DNA from: Camellia lanceoleosa
Taxonomy: Eukaryota; Streptophyta; Magnoliopsida; Ericales; Theaceae
DNA: 64,000 bases
Direction: 5' to 3'
Assembly: GCA_025200525.1 (NCBI GenBank)
Contig: CM045770.1
Coordinates: forward strand, 128,007,429-128,071,428
Shown here: positions 1-8,980 of the stretch, piece after piece
Layout of the letters: every line of letters starts with the position of its first letter
How positions within the stretch are numbered: position 1 is the first letter of the stretch
Notes under the pieces: generated by a model
Database searches by the model: none
What the model was told of the DNA's origin: nothing
Seen by the model: only the letters and a program-made list of their open reading frames with translations
Made by a program: the position numbers and the translations under genes

Positions 1-774
1 ATGTTCGCTCCAAACCCAAAAACAAGTCCATGTGTGGAATTCATTAACAAACTGAAAGCGCCCATACAAGCGGCATCGCATTCATGATCATTGAAAAGTA
101 TATATAAGGAAACCATTACTGCTTTAGAGGGGATTGGAGTAAGTTCTCAACATACTGGAACAGAAGAGAAGCATGAGCTTGATTGGTTGGCAACTGTTCC
201 CGGATCTGATGATCCACATCACACGTGCCGCATGATGCTTAAAACAATGTGGCCAGTGACTGGACACTTGGGGCAAGTTTCAGTACTTTTGATCAGGCCA
301 TCCATCGAACAAGGGACATGAACCCAACCGGTGGCCAATGACTAGATACTAGGGGTAATTTTCAGTGCATCTAATCGGGTCATCAATTAAACAAGGGGCA
401 TGAACCTAACCTTTCTCTCAATTTGCTCAGAGCCATTTATCGGGCACTTTCCCTTGGATTTTGGTAAGCTCACCCTCGTGATAATTCTGATACAATTTAG
501 CTTTCGAAAGTTATCTCCAACCATTTCAAAACTCTCTTGGGATTTTCATTTCCTCTCTGATTAATACATGTGCTTTGGATTATGCATACATGCTCATGCA
601 TTCTGGTTGATTTGAATTGCGTGATTGGTTGCTCCTGTTTTGTCGAGTTACCTTCCGTAGTGTTTTTTAATTACATTGCAATAAGTTGTGGCAAGTTGCC
701 CTGCACTTATTTCATAAGGTACATGATGCACTACTCTATGTACTGTTTATTTCCCTTTGCATATTGTACATCTT

Positions 775-1080
775 TCACCTTTGCATCGCACTGTTTTGTG
801 CACCCTGTCTCGCACTGTTTTGTCCACCTTGAGTTCGCACTGTTTTGTGCATTCACCTTGCATCGCACTATTTTGTGCACCTTGGTTCACACTGTTTTGT
901 GCACTTTGCATCGCACTATTTTGTGCACCCTACGTTTGCATTGTTTTGTGCACCTTGTATCACATTGTCTTGTGCATCCACATAGAACTGTTTTGTGCAT
1001 TCATCCCCATCGCACTGTCTTGTGCATCCAAATAGCATTGTTTTGCGCATTTACCTCACCCGCATTGTCTTCTGCACTCA
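775..1080. repeat. Minisatellite with GCACTGTTTTGTGCA-like units
   Basis: About a dozen imperfect units of roughly 22-30 bp share the core CGCACTGTTTTGTGCA. The core is itself nearly palindromic at its edges (GCAC...GTGC). Overlapping open frames here (570-1100) are translations of the repeat and are not called as genes. It sits upstream of the purine tract of the element at 1-2475, the position where Tat/Ogre elements often hold private tandem repeats. Confidence 0.85.
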
Positions 1081-2461
1081 TTGCATCTAGGAGACCTTAA
1101 ATCCTCTAGAGGTGTAATTCCTTTGGTTTTTGTCTTGCTCGAACAGCTTCAGGCAGTCTGGTATAGCCACATGGCTGTGTTTGCAGTGAGTTCCTAGGAG
1201 ATCAACTGAGACGGTGGAAACTAAAGTTCGAATGGCAATGCCTAGAAAGTAAAGGTTTGGAATTTCTGAGACTAAAGTCTGGTTTAAATACCCAGGGTTA
1301 TATCATCGGCTTAAAATCTGTATGGTAGCCCCATAGGTTGACATAGTTTGTATGCCCCTCAATTCTAGATACTGAACCAACCTAGTCTATCACCCTGTTG
1401 GAGAATAGGGAAAGTTGTAAACATAGCTAGGGAGAAAAGTAGTACCTGTGTTTTAGAAGCGCAAAGTGAAGAAAGACTTCTTGAAACCAAAAAGAATAGG
1501 AAGATCCCCAGCAAAATGAGGTGAGTCATCACCAATTGCCCCTATAAGGTACTCTCACTTCCTGGCTGCTACATCATATCTATTATTATATATTATCATC
1601 TATCGCATTACATATAGAATTTATTGCGTGCATCTACTGGATTATCCATTTTATCACTTGCATCCTTTCTACGTTAAACTTAGTTTGGCATTTGTCCATA
1701 CCTTTCCCTCGTTGAGACATGGTTCTGTCATGTGTAAGTACCCATGCTGCGCTGAGGCCAGTATTGAGGGTATCAATACCTTTTCTGTGTTACACGTAGT
1801 TTGTTTTGTGTCCATACCTTTTCTAGGTAAGAACGTAGTTCAATCTACGCCCCTTATTCACTGCATCCATTGCATTCATTGCATTGTACTTTGTCTTGTT
1901 GCATTTAGCATTTAGGATCATTTTCTTTCCCTATCAGATCATTTCTCACTTATATCATATCACCTAATTACTTGTACTCTTTCTCTTTCTACGAAAAACA
2001 TAGTTTTGGAGGTGCTCGCACCCCTTTCACGTTAAAACATGGTTCTGTTATGTGTAACCATCCATGCTGCGCTGAGGCCACTATTGAGGATGTAGGCACT
2101 TAGCCTATGTTAGGCATCGTTTGGCTCGTGTCCACACTTCTTTTCTATATAAAAAGTAATTTGATTTGCATCCTCATTCCTTTATGATATAGGTGTGGTA
2201 AGCACTGCTTGTGGTTTGATGATTTCATTATATACATACATTGTATATCATTTGTATTATTTCGTTGCATTATGTATCATTTTGCATCCTGCCCCTGAAC
2301 TACCCTGGTTTGATTCCTTACAAAGGTATACGTAGGCAACCATCGGGTTCAATCAACTGCATCTGCATTTTGTTTGTTAGCCCAAGTCTTACGGCTTCAT
2401 CAAAATGGGTCGTCTTTGGGTTTTGACATTCACTCACGTTATTTCATGATTTCAAGCTCTG

Positions 2462-2475
2462 TCAAAGAGGGGTAA
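2462..2475 (+). other. Polypurine tract next to the 3' LTR
   Basis: The sequence CAAAGAGGGGTAAC abuts the LTR start TGTAGACACC. The same arrangement recurs at about 60750-60768. This fixes the orientation of the LTR family whose terminal sequence is TGTAGACACC. Confidence 0.65.
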
Positions 2476-2798
2476 CTGTAGACACCTCATTTTTGACCGT
2501 CCTTAAGACTTGGGTGTTTTATTCCAAACACCAGATGATGAAAGTTACACTGTGCAATCTTTTGAATTCTCAGGGAAGAAATTTGGATTCAAGCTCTAAT
2601 CCCAAACCTTTCACCCCATTTTGGCCAAACTATTTTAGACTTTAAAACCCTCGTTTCAAAATATTTTTCCAAATGCTTCTATGATGTTCCAAGGCTCACA
2701 TTTCGTTTAAAACATTGCACTTTTCGGTAAATTGAGTAAGGATAAAGTGGAAATAAATGAAAGGGAGGTGAACTCTTTGAAAATCTTTCAAAACATCT
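2476..2798 (+). mobile_element. Start of a 3' LTR, interrupted
   Basis: It begins TGTAGACACC and matches in reverse complement the right-hand 320 bp of the unit at 53325-57563 (57245-57563). It stops at 2798, where another LTR of the same family begins in the opposite orientation. The rest of this LTR is not found in the window. Confidence 0.65.
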
Positions 2799-5561
2799 TG
2801 TAGCTCGACTTTTCGTGCTCCTTTCGGAAGATGATAAGCCCTACAGTTCAGACTCCCGCGGTTCTGAATCTAATTCCACAAATGCAATGTGAAATAGATT
2901 ACACCAAATAGTCCAAATCCAATAAATATTTTGGAAAATCGATTTTGAATCAAAATGCCAAAAATGGACTGTTTTGCTAGATACAGAGTTGTCACCTAAA
3001 TATTTTCAGGAAATTTAGAAAACCTATGACTCGTGCCAAAGGCCACTTGTCCGTTATCACTAAGATTGTCTTGGCTCAGGAACTTAGGTACGAGAGGGGA
3101 AGGTCATGAATTGAGCACTCCCGCTCGCCCGATCAAAGATCAGCCTCTATTAATCATGATGTGAATCTTATTTACATCATATGCTCATGTTTCGACTTAT
3201 TAGGCTAACTTACTATGTGATTCGCACACAAGTATAGACTATTTTACCAAAATTGGAACATTTGATTTCATGTTTGTTTTTGAAAAGAGTTTGTGAATGT
3301 GCCACTTGAAAAAGTGGGCTCATATGAACATTACTCAAATTATTCCAATTCAACCAACTAACCTTCATCCACTAGCATTCAAATAGTTTATCACTTAAGC
3401 ACTTAGCCTTATGGTGAACATGCTTTGACATGGCAACAACCACACTCATGCGATATGCCAACATAAATAAAAGCTCACCTAGTACTCCAAGCCAAAAAAA
3501 GACAACAGAGTTAGAAAAAATGCATGATCCTACGGATGCAAAATGACCAATGTAACACATGTGATATGCAATTACTAAGCTCGGCTACTAATATGGCATA
3601 TGAATCAATTTGATAGCATGCAGTCTAAGTACGTATTCAATGAAGTATTAACTAATAATGCAAGTTAGAATGATGCGCCGATCTCAGCGCATGCAAGACA
3701 ATGGATGCAAGGCATGAAAAATGTAAACGAAACATGATGCCCTAAACTAACCATCATAAGCAGGTAAAAAAAACAGAGAAAGACGTGGGGTTGGAAGACA
3801 TTCACATTATTACAACTGTGCCCTCGTGCAGGAGGGTCTGAATAAACTAACTAGCTAAGCTAATTACTACGAATTAACTAACGATTACAAAACAAATTAA
3901 ATTAACTATTCTAGCTAATTAACAATTACAACACAAAATAACTAGCAACTTCTAACTAATTAATTACAACACAAATTAACTAGTTAGCTATCTATTACAA
4001 GTCCATAAGTGAACGAGCCTCGATAAGTAAGTGAAATGCTTATGCATGCATAGATTTCCACCCGAAAAGCCCACTGTTCTGCTGTCAAAATGCTTCTGTT
4101 GCACAGTAGAACATCTTTTCACCTCAGACACTGCTCTGTTTTGCTCTAGAAAGTCACGGCTCAATTTGACAAAAGTGGCCAGCAGCCAGAATTAGTGGCC
4201 TGCCGGCCACAAATAGTAGCCTGCCATCCAGAACTTGTGGTCTGCCGGCCATAAAAGTTTGGTTCCTCCTGCTGCAACAGAAAGTATACAGAGCAAGAAC
4301 ACGGTATTCTCAAGGGTTGTTTTCACAACTTACCCCTCCTTATCATCAAACAACTCAAAGGAGTAGTAAATTTGATTCACAAACCATCAATCGATGCAAT
4401 TTCATTACATGATGGCCTATGAACCGAAGTGTGCAAGTTCAATAAATGCAACAATAAAAGACTCTCAAACCTCCTCCCTATCATGGCTTGATCAAGGGAA
4501 GTGGTTGACAACATCACTAACAAGTATGAAACGATTCAAGACACAAGGGTTCAATTAACGTTCGATTGAATCCAAACCAAGTTATTATCTTGCATCATTT
4601 TTTAGTCCTCATTTTATTACTCAATTTTAATTACCAACCATTCCTTAGTAAATTAAGTCCAAAGGTGAGCTTTAAGTCCTCTAATGGAAAGAAGCATCAA
4701 ACCAAGAGTTGTTTTAGGCATGAGAGAAGTGCCATGCCGTTAGTAATGAACCCCCAAAGGGATTAAACCATTAAGCACAAGACCTCAATCTCATTCTTTA
4801 AACAAGCAACTAGTTTGAACCAACTTTCAAAGAAAAACAAAAGCCAAGAAAGGAGGGATGTTGTAGAAGTGATTAGGAGTGAAAACAAGTAGGGAAAGCC
4901 ATAAATAAACACTATCAACTCAAATAGGTTGGTGGTCAAGGCCTAAATCACCAAGCCTATGAGTACAATTACAATATGAGCATGCAATACAAAGCTCAAA
5001 TGTAATGAACACTCAAAAATAGTCCCAAAACAGTGCTAAATCAGTTCTAAAACATGCTGAAATTAAGACAAAAATAGCTAGAACAATAAGCTAAAACATG
5101 GAGCTATGTAAGCTAGTAAACAAAGCACAAGACGGGGAGGCTACCCCCTCCATTTTTGGACTTCAAAACAACATTTTAGCCACTAAAAAAGCTCTGAAAT
5201 TCAGTATTTAAAAGCTCAAAGAAAGTGGACAAAGAGGTGGGAAACACAAGGGTAAAGGCCTTAGAAGCTAGGTGGAAGGAATGGTGAGCCACCCCTCCAC
5301 CCTTATTGGCCTTAAACCACAAGTTTCAGCCCAAAATTTCAAAGCTTAAATAGCCCCAAAACAACCCAAAAACAGTAGGCAAAATAGCAATTAAAGCAAA
5401 GAAATAAGCAAAGGCTTATACCTCTTGAAGAGGAGAACAACTTTTAAGCAACAAATAAACACTTACACACCCTCTAGAGCTCAAACTAAGCCCAAAGGTA
5501 CCTCATCTCAAAAACCACAAGGTTTGGTTTAGAGTGTATAGGCAAAGGCTCAAGAAATTTG

Positions 5562-5605
<44 letters not shown>

Positions 5606-5696
5606 GTAGAGAGAGAAAATATTTTGCTCCAAAATTTTCAAACCTTGAAAGCAAGAGGGGAGGTCCTCTATATATAGACAAACATCAAACTCCCTC
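2799..5696 (-). mobile_element. Giant LTR (solo-LTR type), truncated by the virus insertion
   Basis: It begins with the same terminal TGTAGCTCG as 53325 and stays collinear with 53325-56690, including the conserved block around 2850-3150, the cluster of GGCC palindromes at 4175-4260, and a GA tract followed by a TATATATAG near 5670. The remaining ~0.9 kb expected by comparison with 53325-57563 is absent; virus sequence starts at 5697. Bases 2794-2798 (CATCT) would be its target duplication, but the partner end is lost. There is no gene in this stretch; ORFs here are chance. Confidence 0.65.
5564..5602. repeat. (GA)n microsatellite
   Basis: A pure AG/GA dinucleotide run of about 39 bp within the truncated LTR. 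Similar GA tracts occur at about 10221-10238, 11080-11103, 13750-13770 and 32394-32442. Confidence 0.95.
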
Positions 5697-6375
5697 AGAT
5701 TGGGCGGATGGGCCTCTGCTCTGGTTCCTGTTATCAGAGGAGGATGAGAGTTCTTCGTCAGTATACAAATTGTTTATTTTATTTTTGTGTATCCCTAATC
5801 TAAGGAAGTCGTCTTCCCTCCAAACGGAGAGAGTGCAATTTTGACATAACTCGTACTGAACGAAATTTCGACTTACAAACAAAATATTAATTTCTGCCCA
5901 TTTTTTTACTTCTTCATTTAAGAAAGGAAAGGAATTAAAGGGGCTAGTATATGGGGCCCTCTTTTTTTTGTAATGATCCCTCAAAAATGTTTTTAATTGG
6001 GGGTATTTTGTGACGTAATCGGTGGGCCATCTTTCTTTATAGAGAGCAAAGAATTGTTCCTCCGTTTCTGCTTCGCCAAGTATTGCCCTCCAGAGTTCTT
6101 CTCTGTTTTTCCGTGGACTTTTCCCCTTAGATGAAAATTCTCCCCATTCGACGAACTCGCCCCCTTTCTGTATATACTGTCGACTTGCTGTTGGCGAGTG
6201 GAGTTTTTCTATATTTGGTTGGTATATCCTCCCATTGGTTCCAGTGAGATCGAAAAATCTCGGGTTGGAGGTTTGGATCCTCTTCGTGCATTGAACCATG
6301 GCATGAAGGTGAGGGTTTCCATCTTCATGGAGCTCCCTTGCGACAAGTATGTAGTATGGCTGACAGGCTAGTTGG
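5697..6375. repeat. Terminal duplication of viral unit, copy 1
   Basis: Direct repeat of 9334-10011, carrying most of Rep exon 1, the intron and the start of exon 2. By hand I count about 30 differences over ~679 bp, including several 1-3 nt indels, so roughly 95-96% identity. The outer left edge coincides with the integration junction. Confidence 0.9.
5728..5876 (-). other. Rep intron, copy 1
   Basis: The 149-nt segment starts GTAAGT and ends AACAG/G on the minus strand. It separates the endonuclease part of Rep from the ATPase part, as in C1:C2 transcripts of mastreviruses and related genera. Because 149 is not a multiple of three, spliced and unspliced products have different C-termini. 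Confidence 0.75.
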
Positions 6376-6482
6376 AGGAGAGACTGGAGGAGTTCTAAGA
6401 GTTATTCTTTTGGGCATGGGCATTGTGGGTAGGTGAGGAAAACATTCTTGGCATAAAAACGAAAAGAGGCTTGGCGAGGCAT
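5877..6482 (-). pseudogene. Rep/RepA exon 1 (C1), copy 1, with a premature stop
   Basis: Rep nicks the origin and starts rolling-circle replication in the nucleus. The start at 6482 gives an N-terminus with motif I FLTYPQC (codons 15-21), motif II HLHAMVQ (58-64), a GRS-like block after RFFDL, and motif III YIQK with the catalytic Tyr at codon 103. A TAA at 6404-6402 interrupts at codon 27; from codon 62 on the frame is open. The exon is 606 nt and ends in phase 0 at a consensus donor, GTAAGT (5876-5871). Read through the intron without splicing, the frame continues to 5685 as a RepA-like tail; no LxCxE motif is visible (nearest is LCQNC). The following exon 2 is cut off after about 10 codons by the integration junction. 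A TATA box lies 62 bp upstream. Confidence 0.88.
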
Positions 6483-6543
6483 TATTTAGATTATTTAGTG
6501 ATTAACACTTAACTTACACAGGTGTGAATGTTGTTAGTCGAGG

Positions 6544-6551
6544 CTTTATAT
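6544..6551 (-). promoter_or_regulatory. TATA box of the complementary-sense (Rep) promoter
   Basis: On the minus strand this reads TATATAAA, about 62 bp upstream of the Rep ATG at 6482, a typical distance for geminivirus Rep promoters. Confidence 0.7.
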
Positions 6552-6573
6552 AGGGGGAGGTCACACCAGCTGG

Positions 6574-6608
6574 GGGGGGCGCTATATATAATATTACTAG
6601 CGCCCCCC
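6574..6608 (+). promoter_or_regulatory. Geminivirus replication origin stem-loop
   Basis: A perfect 11-bp GC-rich stem, GGGGGGCGCTA (6574-6584) with TAGCGCCCCCC (6598-6608), presents a 13-nt loop holding TAATATTAC at 6589-6597. Rep cuts this nonanucleotide between TAATATT and AC, here between 6595 and 6596. Stem and loop look undamaged. Confidence 0.95.
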
Positions 6609-6691
6609 TGTTGAAATTGTACCGGATAGGCAATTTCAACCGTCGATGGACGTACGGATGGTGACGTGTAAGGCAGAGATTAAATCTGTAC

Positions 6692-6723
6692 TCACACCAA
6701 ATAGTAATCACTATTTGGTGTGA
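6692..6723. repeat. 14-bp perfect inverted repeat containing iterons
   Basis: TCACACCAAATAGT (6692-6705) and ACTATTTGGTGTGA (6710-6723) are exact reverse complements around a 4-nt spacer, AATC. A further CTTGGTGTGAG follows directly (6724-6734). The structure lies about 85 bp downstream of the origin hairpin. Confidence 0.9.
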
Positions 6724-6883
6724 CTTGGTGTGAGTAGACGTGGCCATATCCTATCCACCCACGTGTCACGATCGTGGTGGTTTTGCTTGGATACAAAGCA
6801 AAGGTGCACAGAATTCCGCGTGAATGAACAGTAATGGGTGGGAATTCAAATTTCAAATTTCAAATCTCCGTATTTACAGCTGT

Positions 6884-6891
6884 CTATATAT
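6884..6891 (+). promoter_or_regulatory. TATA box of the virion-sense promoter
   Basis: CTATATAT lies about 40 bp upstream of the ATG at 6930, followed by TGGGCCCA. It would serve the V3-like, V2-like, coat and movement ORFs. It also places an upstream in-frame ATG at 6834 outside the expected mRNA. Confidence 0.65.
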
Positions 6892-6929
6892 CTGGGCCCA
6901 GCCTCAGATTTTTGTCAGTGGAGAGAGAT

Positions 6930-7232
6930 ATGAGAGATATGCTTTTGCAGTTCGAGAGTTATTACACTGAGGTGATTTTCTGGTACCTTGTTTCATCCCT
7001 CCTTTTCTTTTTGCCATTTTTGTCGATTTATTTGGTATACAATATTGTACTCCTTAGAAGAGTATCCCAAGAATTATGGGCAGTTCACTCAAATGTGTGT
7101 AGATTGCTTTTTGACGTGGCAACTAGGACTGTGGGAAGAGAGCCGGCGGAGAGCTCCAGTGAAGTTTGTTCTGGTGTACGAAGAGCAGAGGGCAAAAATA
7201 TCAAAGCTAAGGTGTCTGAACAGAAGGGTTAG
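6930..7232 (+). CDS. Small membrane protein, geminivirus V3-like
   Basis: A 100-residue ORF starts at the first ATG after the virion-sense TATA box. Residues about 15-42 form one long hydrophobic segment rich in Leu, Phe, Ile and Tyr, followed by a basic, hydrophilic tail. Geminiviruses with mastrevirus-like layouts often encode a small single-span movement-related protein upstream of the coat gene, and this position and topology match. I could not confirm homology from sequence alone. The same frame is open upstream to an ATG at 6834, but that lies before the TATA box. It overlaps the V2-like frame. Confidence 0.55.
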   Translation: MRDMLLQFESYYTEVIFWYLVSSLLFFLPFLSIYLVYNIVLLRRVSQELWAVHSNVCRLLFDVATRTVGREPAESSSEVCSGVRRAEGKNIKAKVSEQKG

Positions 7233-7371
7233 CAGAGATAACAGATCTTGTAGAAGTGTTCGTATAAAAGATTTGGAGTTATTCAGAAAAAATGGAAGGA
7301 ATAGGAAGCAGCCATTATCGAACCCGCCTTGCTTACCGGAGGTCAAGGACACCGGCGGCCAGTGGATATAG
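7093..7371 (+). CDS. V2-like ORF overlapping the coat protein gene
   Basis: The 92-codon frame from the ATG at 7093 overlaps the coat protein start by 80 nt in another frame, the usual V2 (pre-coat) arrangement. It is Cys- and Arg-rich with a central Val-Leu-Val-Tyr stretch. The frame is open upstream to a stop at about 6973 but has no ATG there; the only longer start would be a TTG at 6988. The true N-terminus may come from splicing, a non-AUG start, or have been lost by mutation. V2 proteins in this family act in silencing suppression or movement; the function here is inferred from position. Confidence 0.5.
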   Translation: MCVDCFLTWQLGLWEESRRRAPVKFVLVYEEQRAKISKLRCLNRRVSRDNRSCRSVRIKDLELFRKNGRNRKQPLSNPPCLPEVKDTGGQWI

Positions 7372-8038
7372 GCGTAGTTACCGTCGTTGTGCACCTTTTA
7401 AGACCCAGTATGTTCGCAGACGGTACGTTCAGAATATTCCCCGATTTATTAAGAAGACTAAGAGGGGAGTAAGGAAATTACAGCTATACGATGAACAATT
7501 AAGGGACGTTAAGTTTGATAATAAAGGCGTGGCGAGATTACTTAATGGTATTGAGTTGGGTAATAAGAGATCTGACCGTCAATCAGACAAGATCGTGGTT
7601 AAGGGTATCAAATTCATTGGTAATGTTCAATTGGGACAAGATGCTAAGGACGAAGCTGTGGTCCACCATGTGTTGTTTTTTGTCATCAGTGATAATAGTC
7701 CGTCAGATTCCGTCCCTACACCTGACAAGATATTTATTGGAGTTGGCGAGGGGAATCTTGAGACCTGGATTGTGGATCCTGACCAGTCCGACCGGTTTCG
7801 GATGCTAAAGAAAATGAGGTTCAAGCTCGTTGGTGGCAAGGACAAAGAGTACGTTCGTCACGGGATAGAAGTTGTGGACCGATTCTTCCCAATTGATGTT
7901 TGGACGGACTACAAAGATACGTTGTTGGGAAATGTTGGGAGTATTCAAAAGGGTGCCATATACTTAGTGGCTGCTACTGTTAGTGGAAAGGAATGCAAAA
8001 TTACCTTAAGGAGTCAAATGTACTTTAAAACTGTTTAG
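7292..8038 (+). CDS. Coat protein (V1)
   Basis: An intact 248-codon ORF, close to the usual ~250 residues for geminivirus coat proteins. The coat protein builds the twinned capsid, binds ssDNA and shuttles DNA to the nucleus. Residues about 8-62 are very rich in Arg, Lys and Tyr, the expected DNA-binding and nuclear-targeting arm. From about residue 90 a segment with KIVVKGIKFIGNV begins the jelly-roll-like body seen in coat and nuclear shuttle proteins. It has no internal stop or frameshift although the element is old enough for its terminal repeats to differ by 4-5%. It is preceded by the overlapping V2-like ORF and followed after 28 bp by the movement protein gene. Confidence 0.88.
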   Translation: MEGIGSSHYRTRLAYRRSRTPAASGYRRSYRRCAPFKTQYVRRRYVQNIPRFIKKTKRGVRKLQLYDEQLRDVKFDNKGVARLLNGIELGNKRSDRQSDKIVVKGIKFIGNVQLGQDAKDEAVVHHVLFFVISDNSPSDSVPTPDKIFIGVGEGNLETWIVDPDQSDRFRMLKKMRFKLVGGKDKEYVRHGIEVVDRFFPIDVWTDYKDTLLGNVGSIQKGAIYLVAATVSGKECKITLRSQMYFKTV

Positions 8039-8066
8039 AATTGTAATTTAATGTATTTTATTTCTA

Positions 8067-8945
8067 ATGTTCAGGTTAATGGAGGTGGACGATATAAAAA
8101 CTAGGGTTATTGAAGGTGTTTCAGTAAGTGATTTCAGTTGTATTGAACTTGCGTTGCCAAACTTATTTTCTCAATTGAGGTTAAGATACAAACAAAAAAG
8201 TATTAAGGTTGATATAATATTGATAAAATATTCCCCCCTTTGCGCACCCAATGCTAGTGGGTTGGTCAGAGTAAATGTTTATGATCGGAGGTTAGACGGT
8301 AATGACAGCTTGCAGGCGTGGTTTATTTTCCCAGTGGATTGTCAATGCGAGTTAGTCTATTATGGGAATGGTTATTGTTCAATTAACGACAAACAGGTGC
8401 CATGGATGGTGAAGTATCGAGTTGAAAATTCCAATATCAAGAGGGGGGTTACGTATTGTAAAATGAAAGGGTATTTGAAGTATTCTACGAGTGACATGCC
8501 AGAAGATTCGCAAATGAGGGCCCCCTCTATTGCTGTGTTATCCAAAAAATATACTAATGACAATGTTGATGTTTGGCATTGTCCTCCAACGAAGGCCATT
8601 CCGATTCTGACACGGACTAAGTCTGTTGGTTTACCGGAGAGGCGAAAAGATTTGTTGTTAGGAGGTTTTGGGGAAAGTGGTTCAGTTATTCATGAACGCA
8701 GAGGTCGTCTAAGTTTGTTAGAGATTGATGTACGCAGAGGTGGTGATGACACTAGTGATGTTGATCCTAGTCCGTCGATTTCAGAGGTTGGTGTTAGCAA
8801 AGAGGAAGTTGATCGTAGAGGATCAGTTGTTATGGATCCAGCAGAATTGTCTAATGTTTTACGAAATGTAATCATCAGTGTAAAAAATAGTGATGTGACT
8901 CAAGATGTAATAGTTGATGATAAGGGAAATGTAGTAAGTAAATAA
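8067..8945 (+). CDS. Movement protein, begomovirus BC1-like, on the virion strand
   Basis: An intact 292-codon ORF, the usual length for BC1 movement proteins, which carry viral DNA from cell to cell along membranes. Resemblance to the BC1 family runs from about residue 40 to 175, through NDSLQAWFIFP, VPWMVKYRVENSN and RAPSIAVLSK and into the segment ending NVDVWH. The C-terminal ~100 residues are Ser-, Asp- and Arg-rich and less conserved. In bipartite begomoviruses BC1 lies on the complementary strand of DNA-B; here it follows the coat gene on the same strand, as in citlodaviruses. A second in-frame ATG is at 8079. With no promoter in the 28-bp gap, it presumably uses the coat transcript or a spliced form; TTCAG/G just before 8079 could be an acceptor. 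Confidence 0.88.
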   Translation: MFRLMEVDDIKTRVIEGVSVSDFSCIELALPNLFSQLRLRYKQKSIKVDIILIKYSPLCAPNASGLVRVNVYDRRLDGNDSLQAWFIFPVDCQCELVYYGNGYCSINDKQVPWMVKYRVENSNIKRGVTYCKMKGYLKYSTSDMPEDSQMRAPSIAVLSKKYTNDNVDVWHCPPTKAIPILTRTKSVGLPERRKDLLLGGFGESGSVIHERRGRLSLLEIDVRRGGDDTSDVDPSPSISEVGVSKEEVDRRGSVVMDPAELSNVLRNVIISVKNSDVTQDVIVDDKGNVVSK

Positions 8946-8980
8946 AACTTTGAGTGGTTTCATAAATAAAATTAATAAAA
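8940..8980. terminator. Viral short intergenic region with convergent poly(A) signals
   Basis: The movement protein stop (8945) and the Rep stop (8974-8972) are only 26 bp apart. AATAAA-type hexamers occur at 8940-8945 and repeatedly to 8980 on the plus strand; a mirrored signal is less clear on the minus strand. Both transcription units converge here. Confidence 0.55.

Larger units (their letters stand above)
1..2475 (+). mobile_element. 3' internal region of an Ogre/Tat-like LTR retrotransposon (partial)
   Basis: This stretch runs directly into a purine-rich tract and an LTR start at 2476, so it is read as the 3' internal part of a Ty3 element whose 5' part lies outside the window. Positions 1-320 hold a degraded reading frame with a stop at about 85-87; I do not recognise its product. 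Positions 775-1080 are a minisatellite. A block near 2300-2350 recurs at 60590-60640, again just before a purine tract and LTR, which supports a shared element family. No intact gene is seen. The family name is inferred from layout, not from a pol domain. Confidence 0.55.
6521..6733. promoter_or_regulatory. Iteron set, core GGTGTGA (putative Rep binding sites)
   Basis: The heptamer GGTGTGA occurs at 6521-6527 (+), 6561-6567 (-), 6692-6698 (-), 6717-6723 (+) and 6727-6733 (+), on both sides of the stem-loop. Geminivirus Rep recognises short GG-containing iterons near the TATA box and origin. The number and placement make chance unlikely; their role as Rep sites is inferred. Confidence 0.75.
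6483..6929. promoter_or_regulatory. Viral long intergenic region with divergent promoters
   Basis: This 447-bp region lies between the Rep start (6482) and the first virion-sense ATG (6930). It contains a minus-strand TATA box, the origin stem-loop, five GGTGTGA elements, a 14-bp inverted repeat, a plus-strand TATA box and TGGGCCCA (6893-6900), a plant promoter-type site. Only one copy exists in the window because the terminal duplication stops short of it. Confidence 0.88.

Noticed and set aside
570..1100. Two overlapping Cys/His-rich frames (176 and 92 codons)
   Set aside because: They translate a minisatellite; the periodic peptide follows the DNA repeat.
6514..6747. A 77-codon minus-strand frame across the viral origin
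   Set aside because: It runs through the hairpin and iterons, upstream of the Rep TATA box, and resembles no protein.
6834..6929. Upstream start of the small membrane protein at 6834
   Set aside because: The virion-sense TATA box is at 6884-6891, so this ATG would be upstream of the expected transcript; 6930 is preferred.
7627..7845. Minus-strand frames within the coat and movement genes
   Set aside because: They are shadows of the virion-sense genes in other frames.
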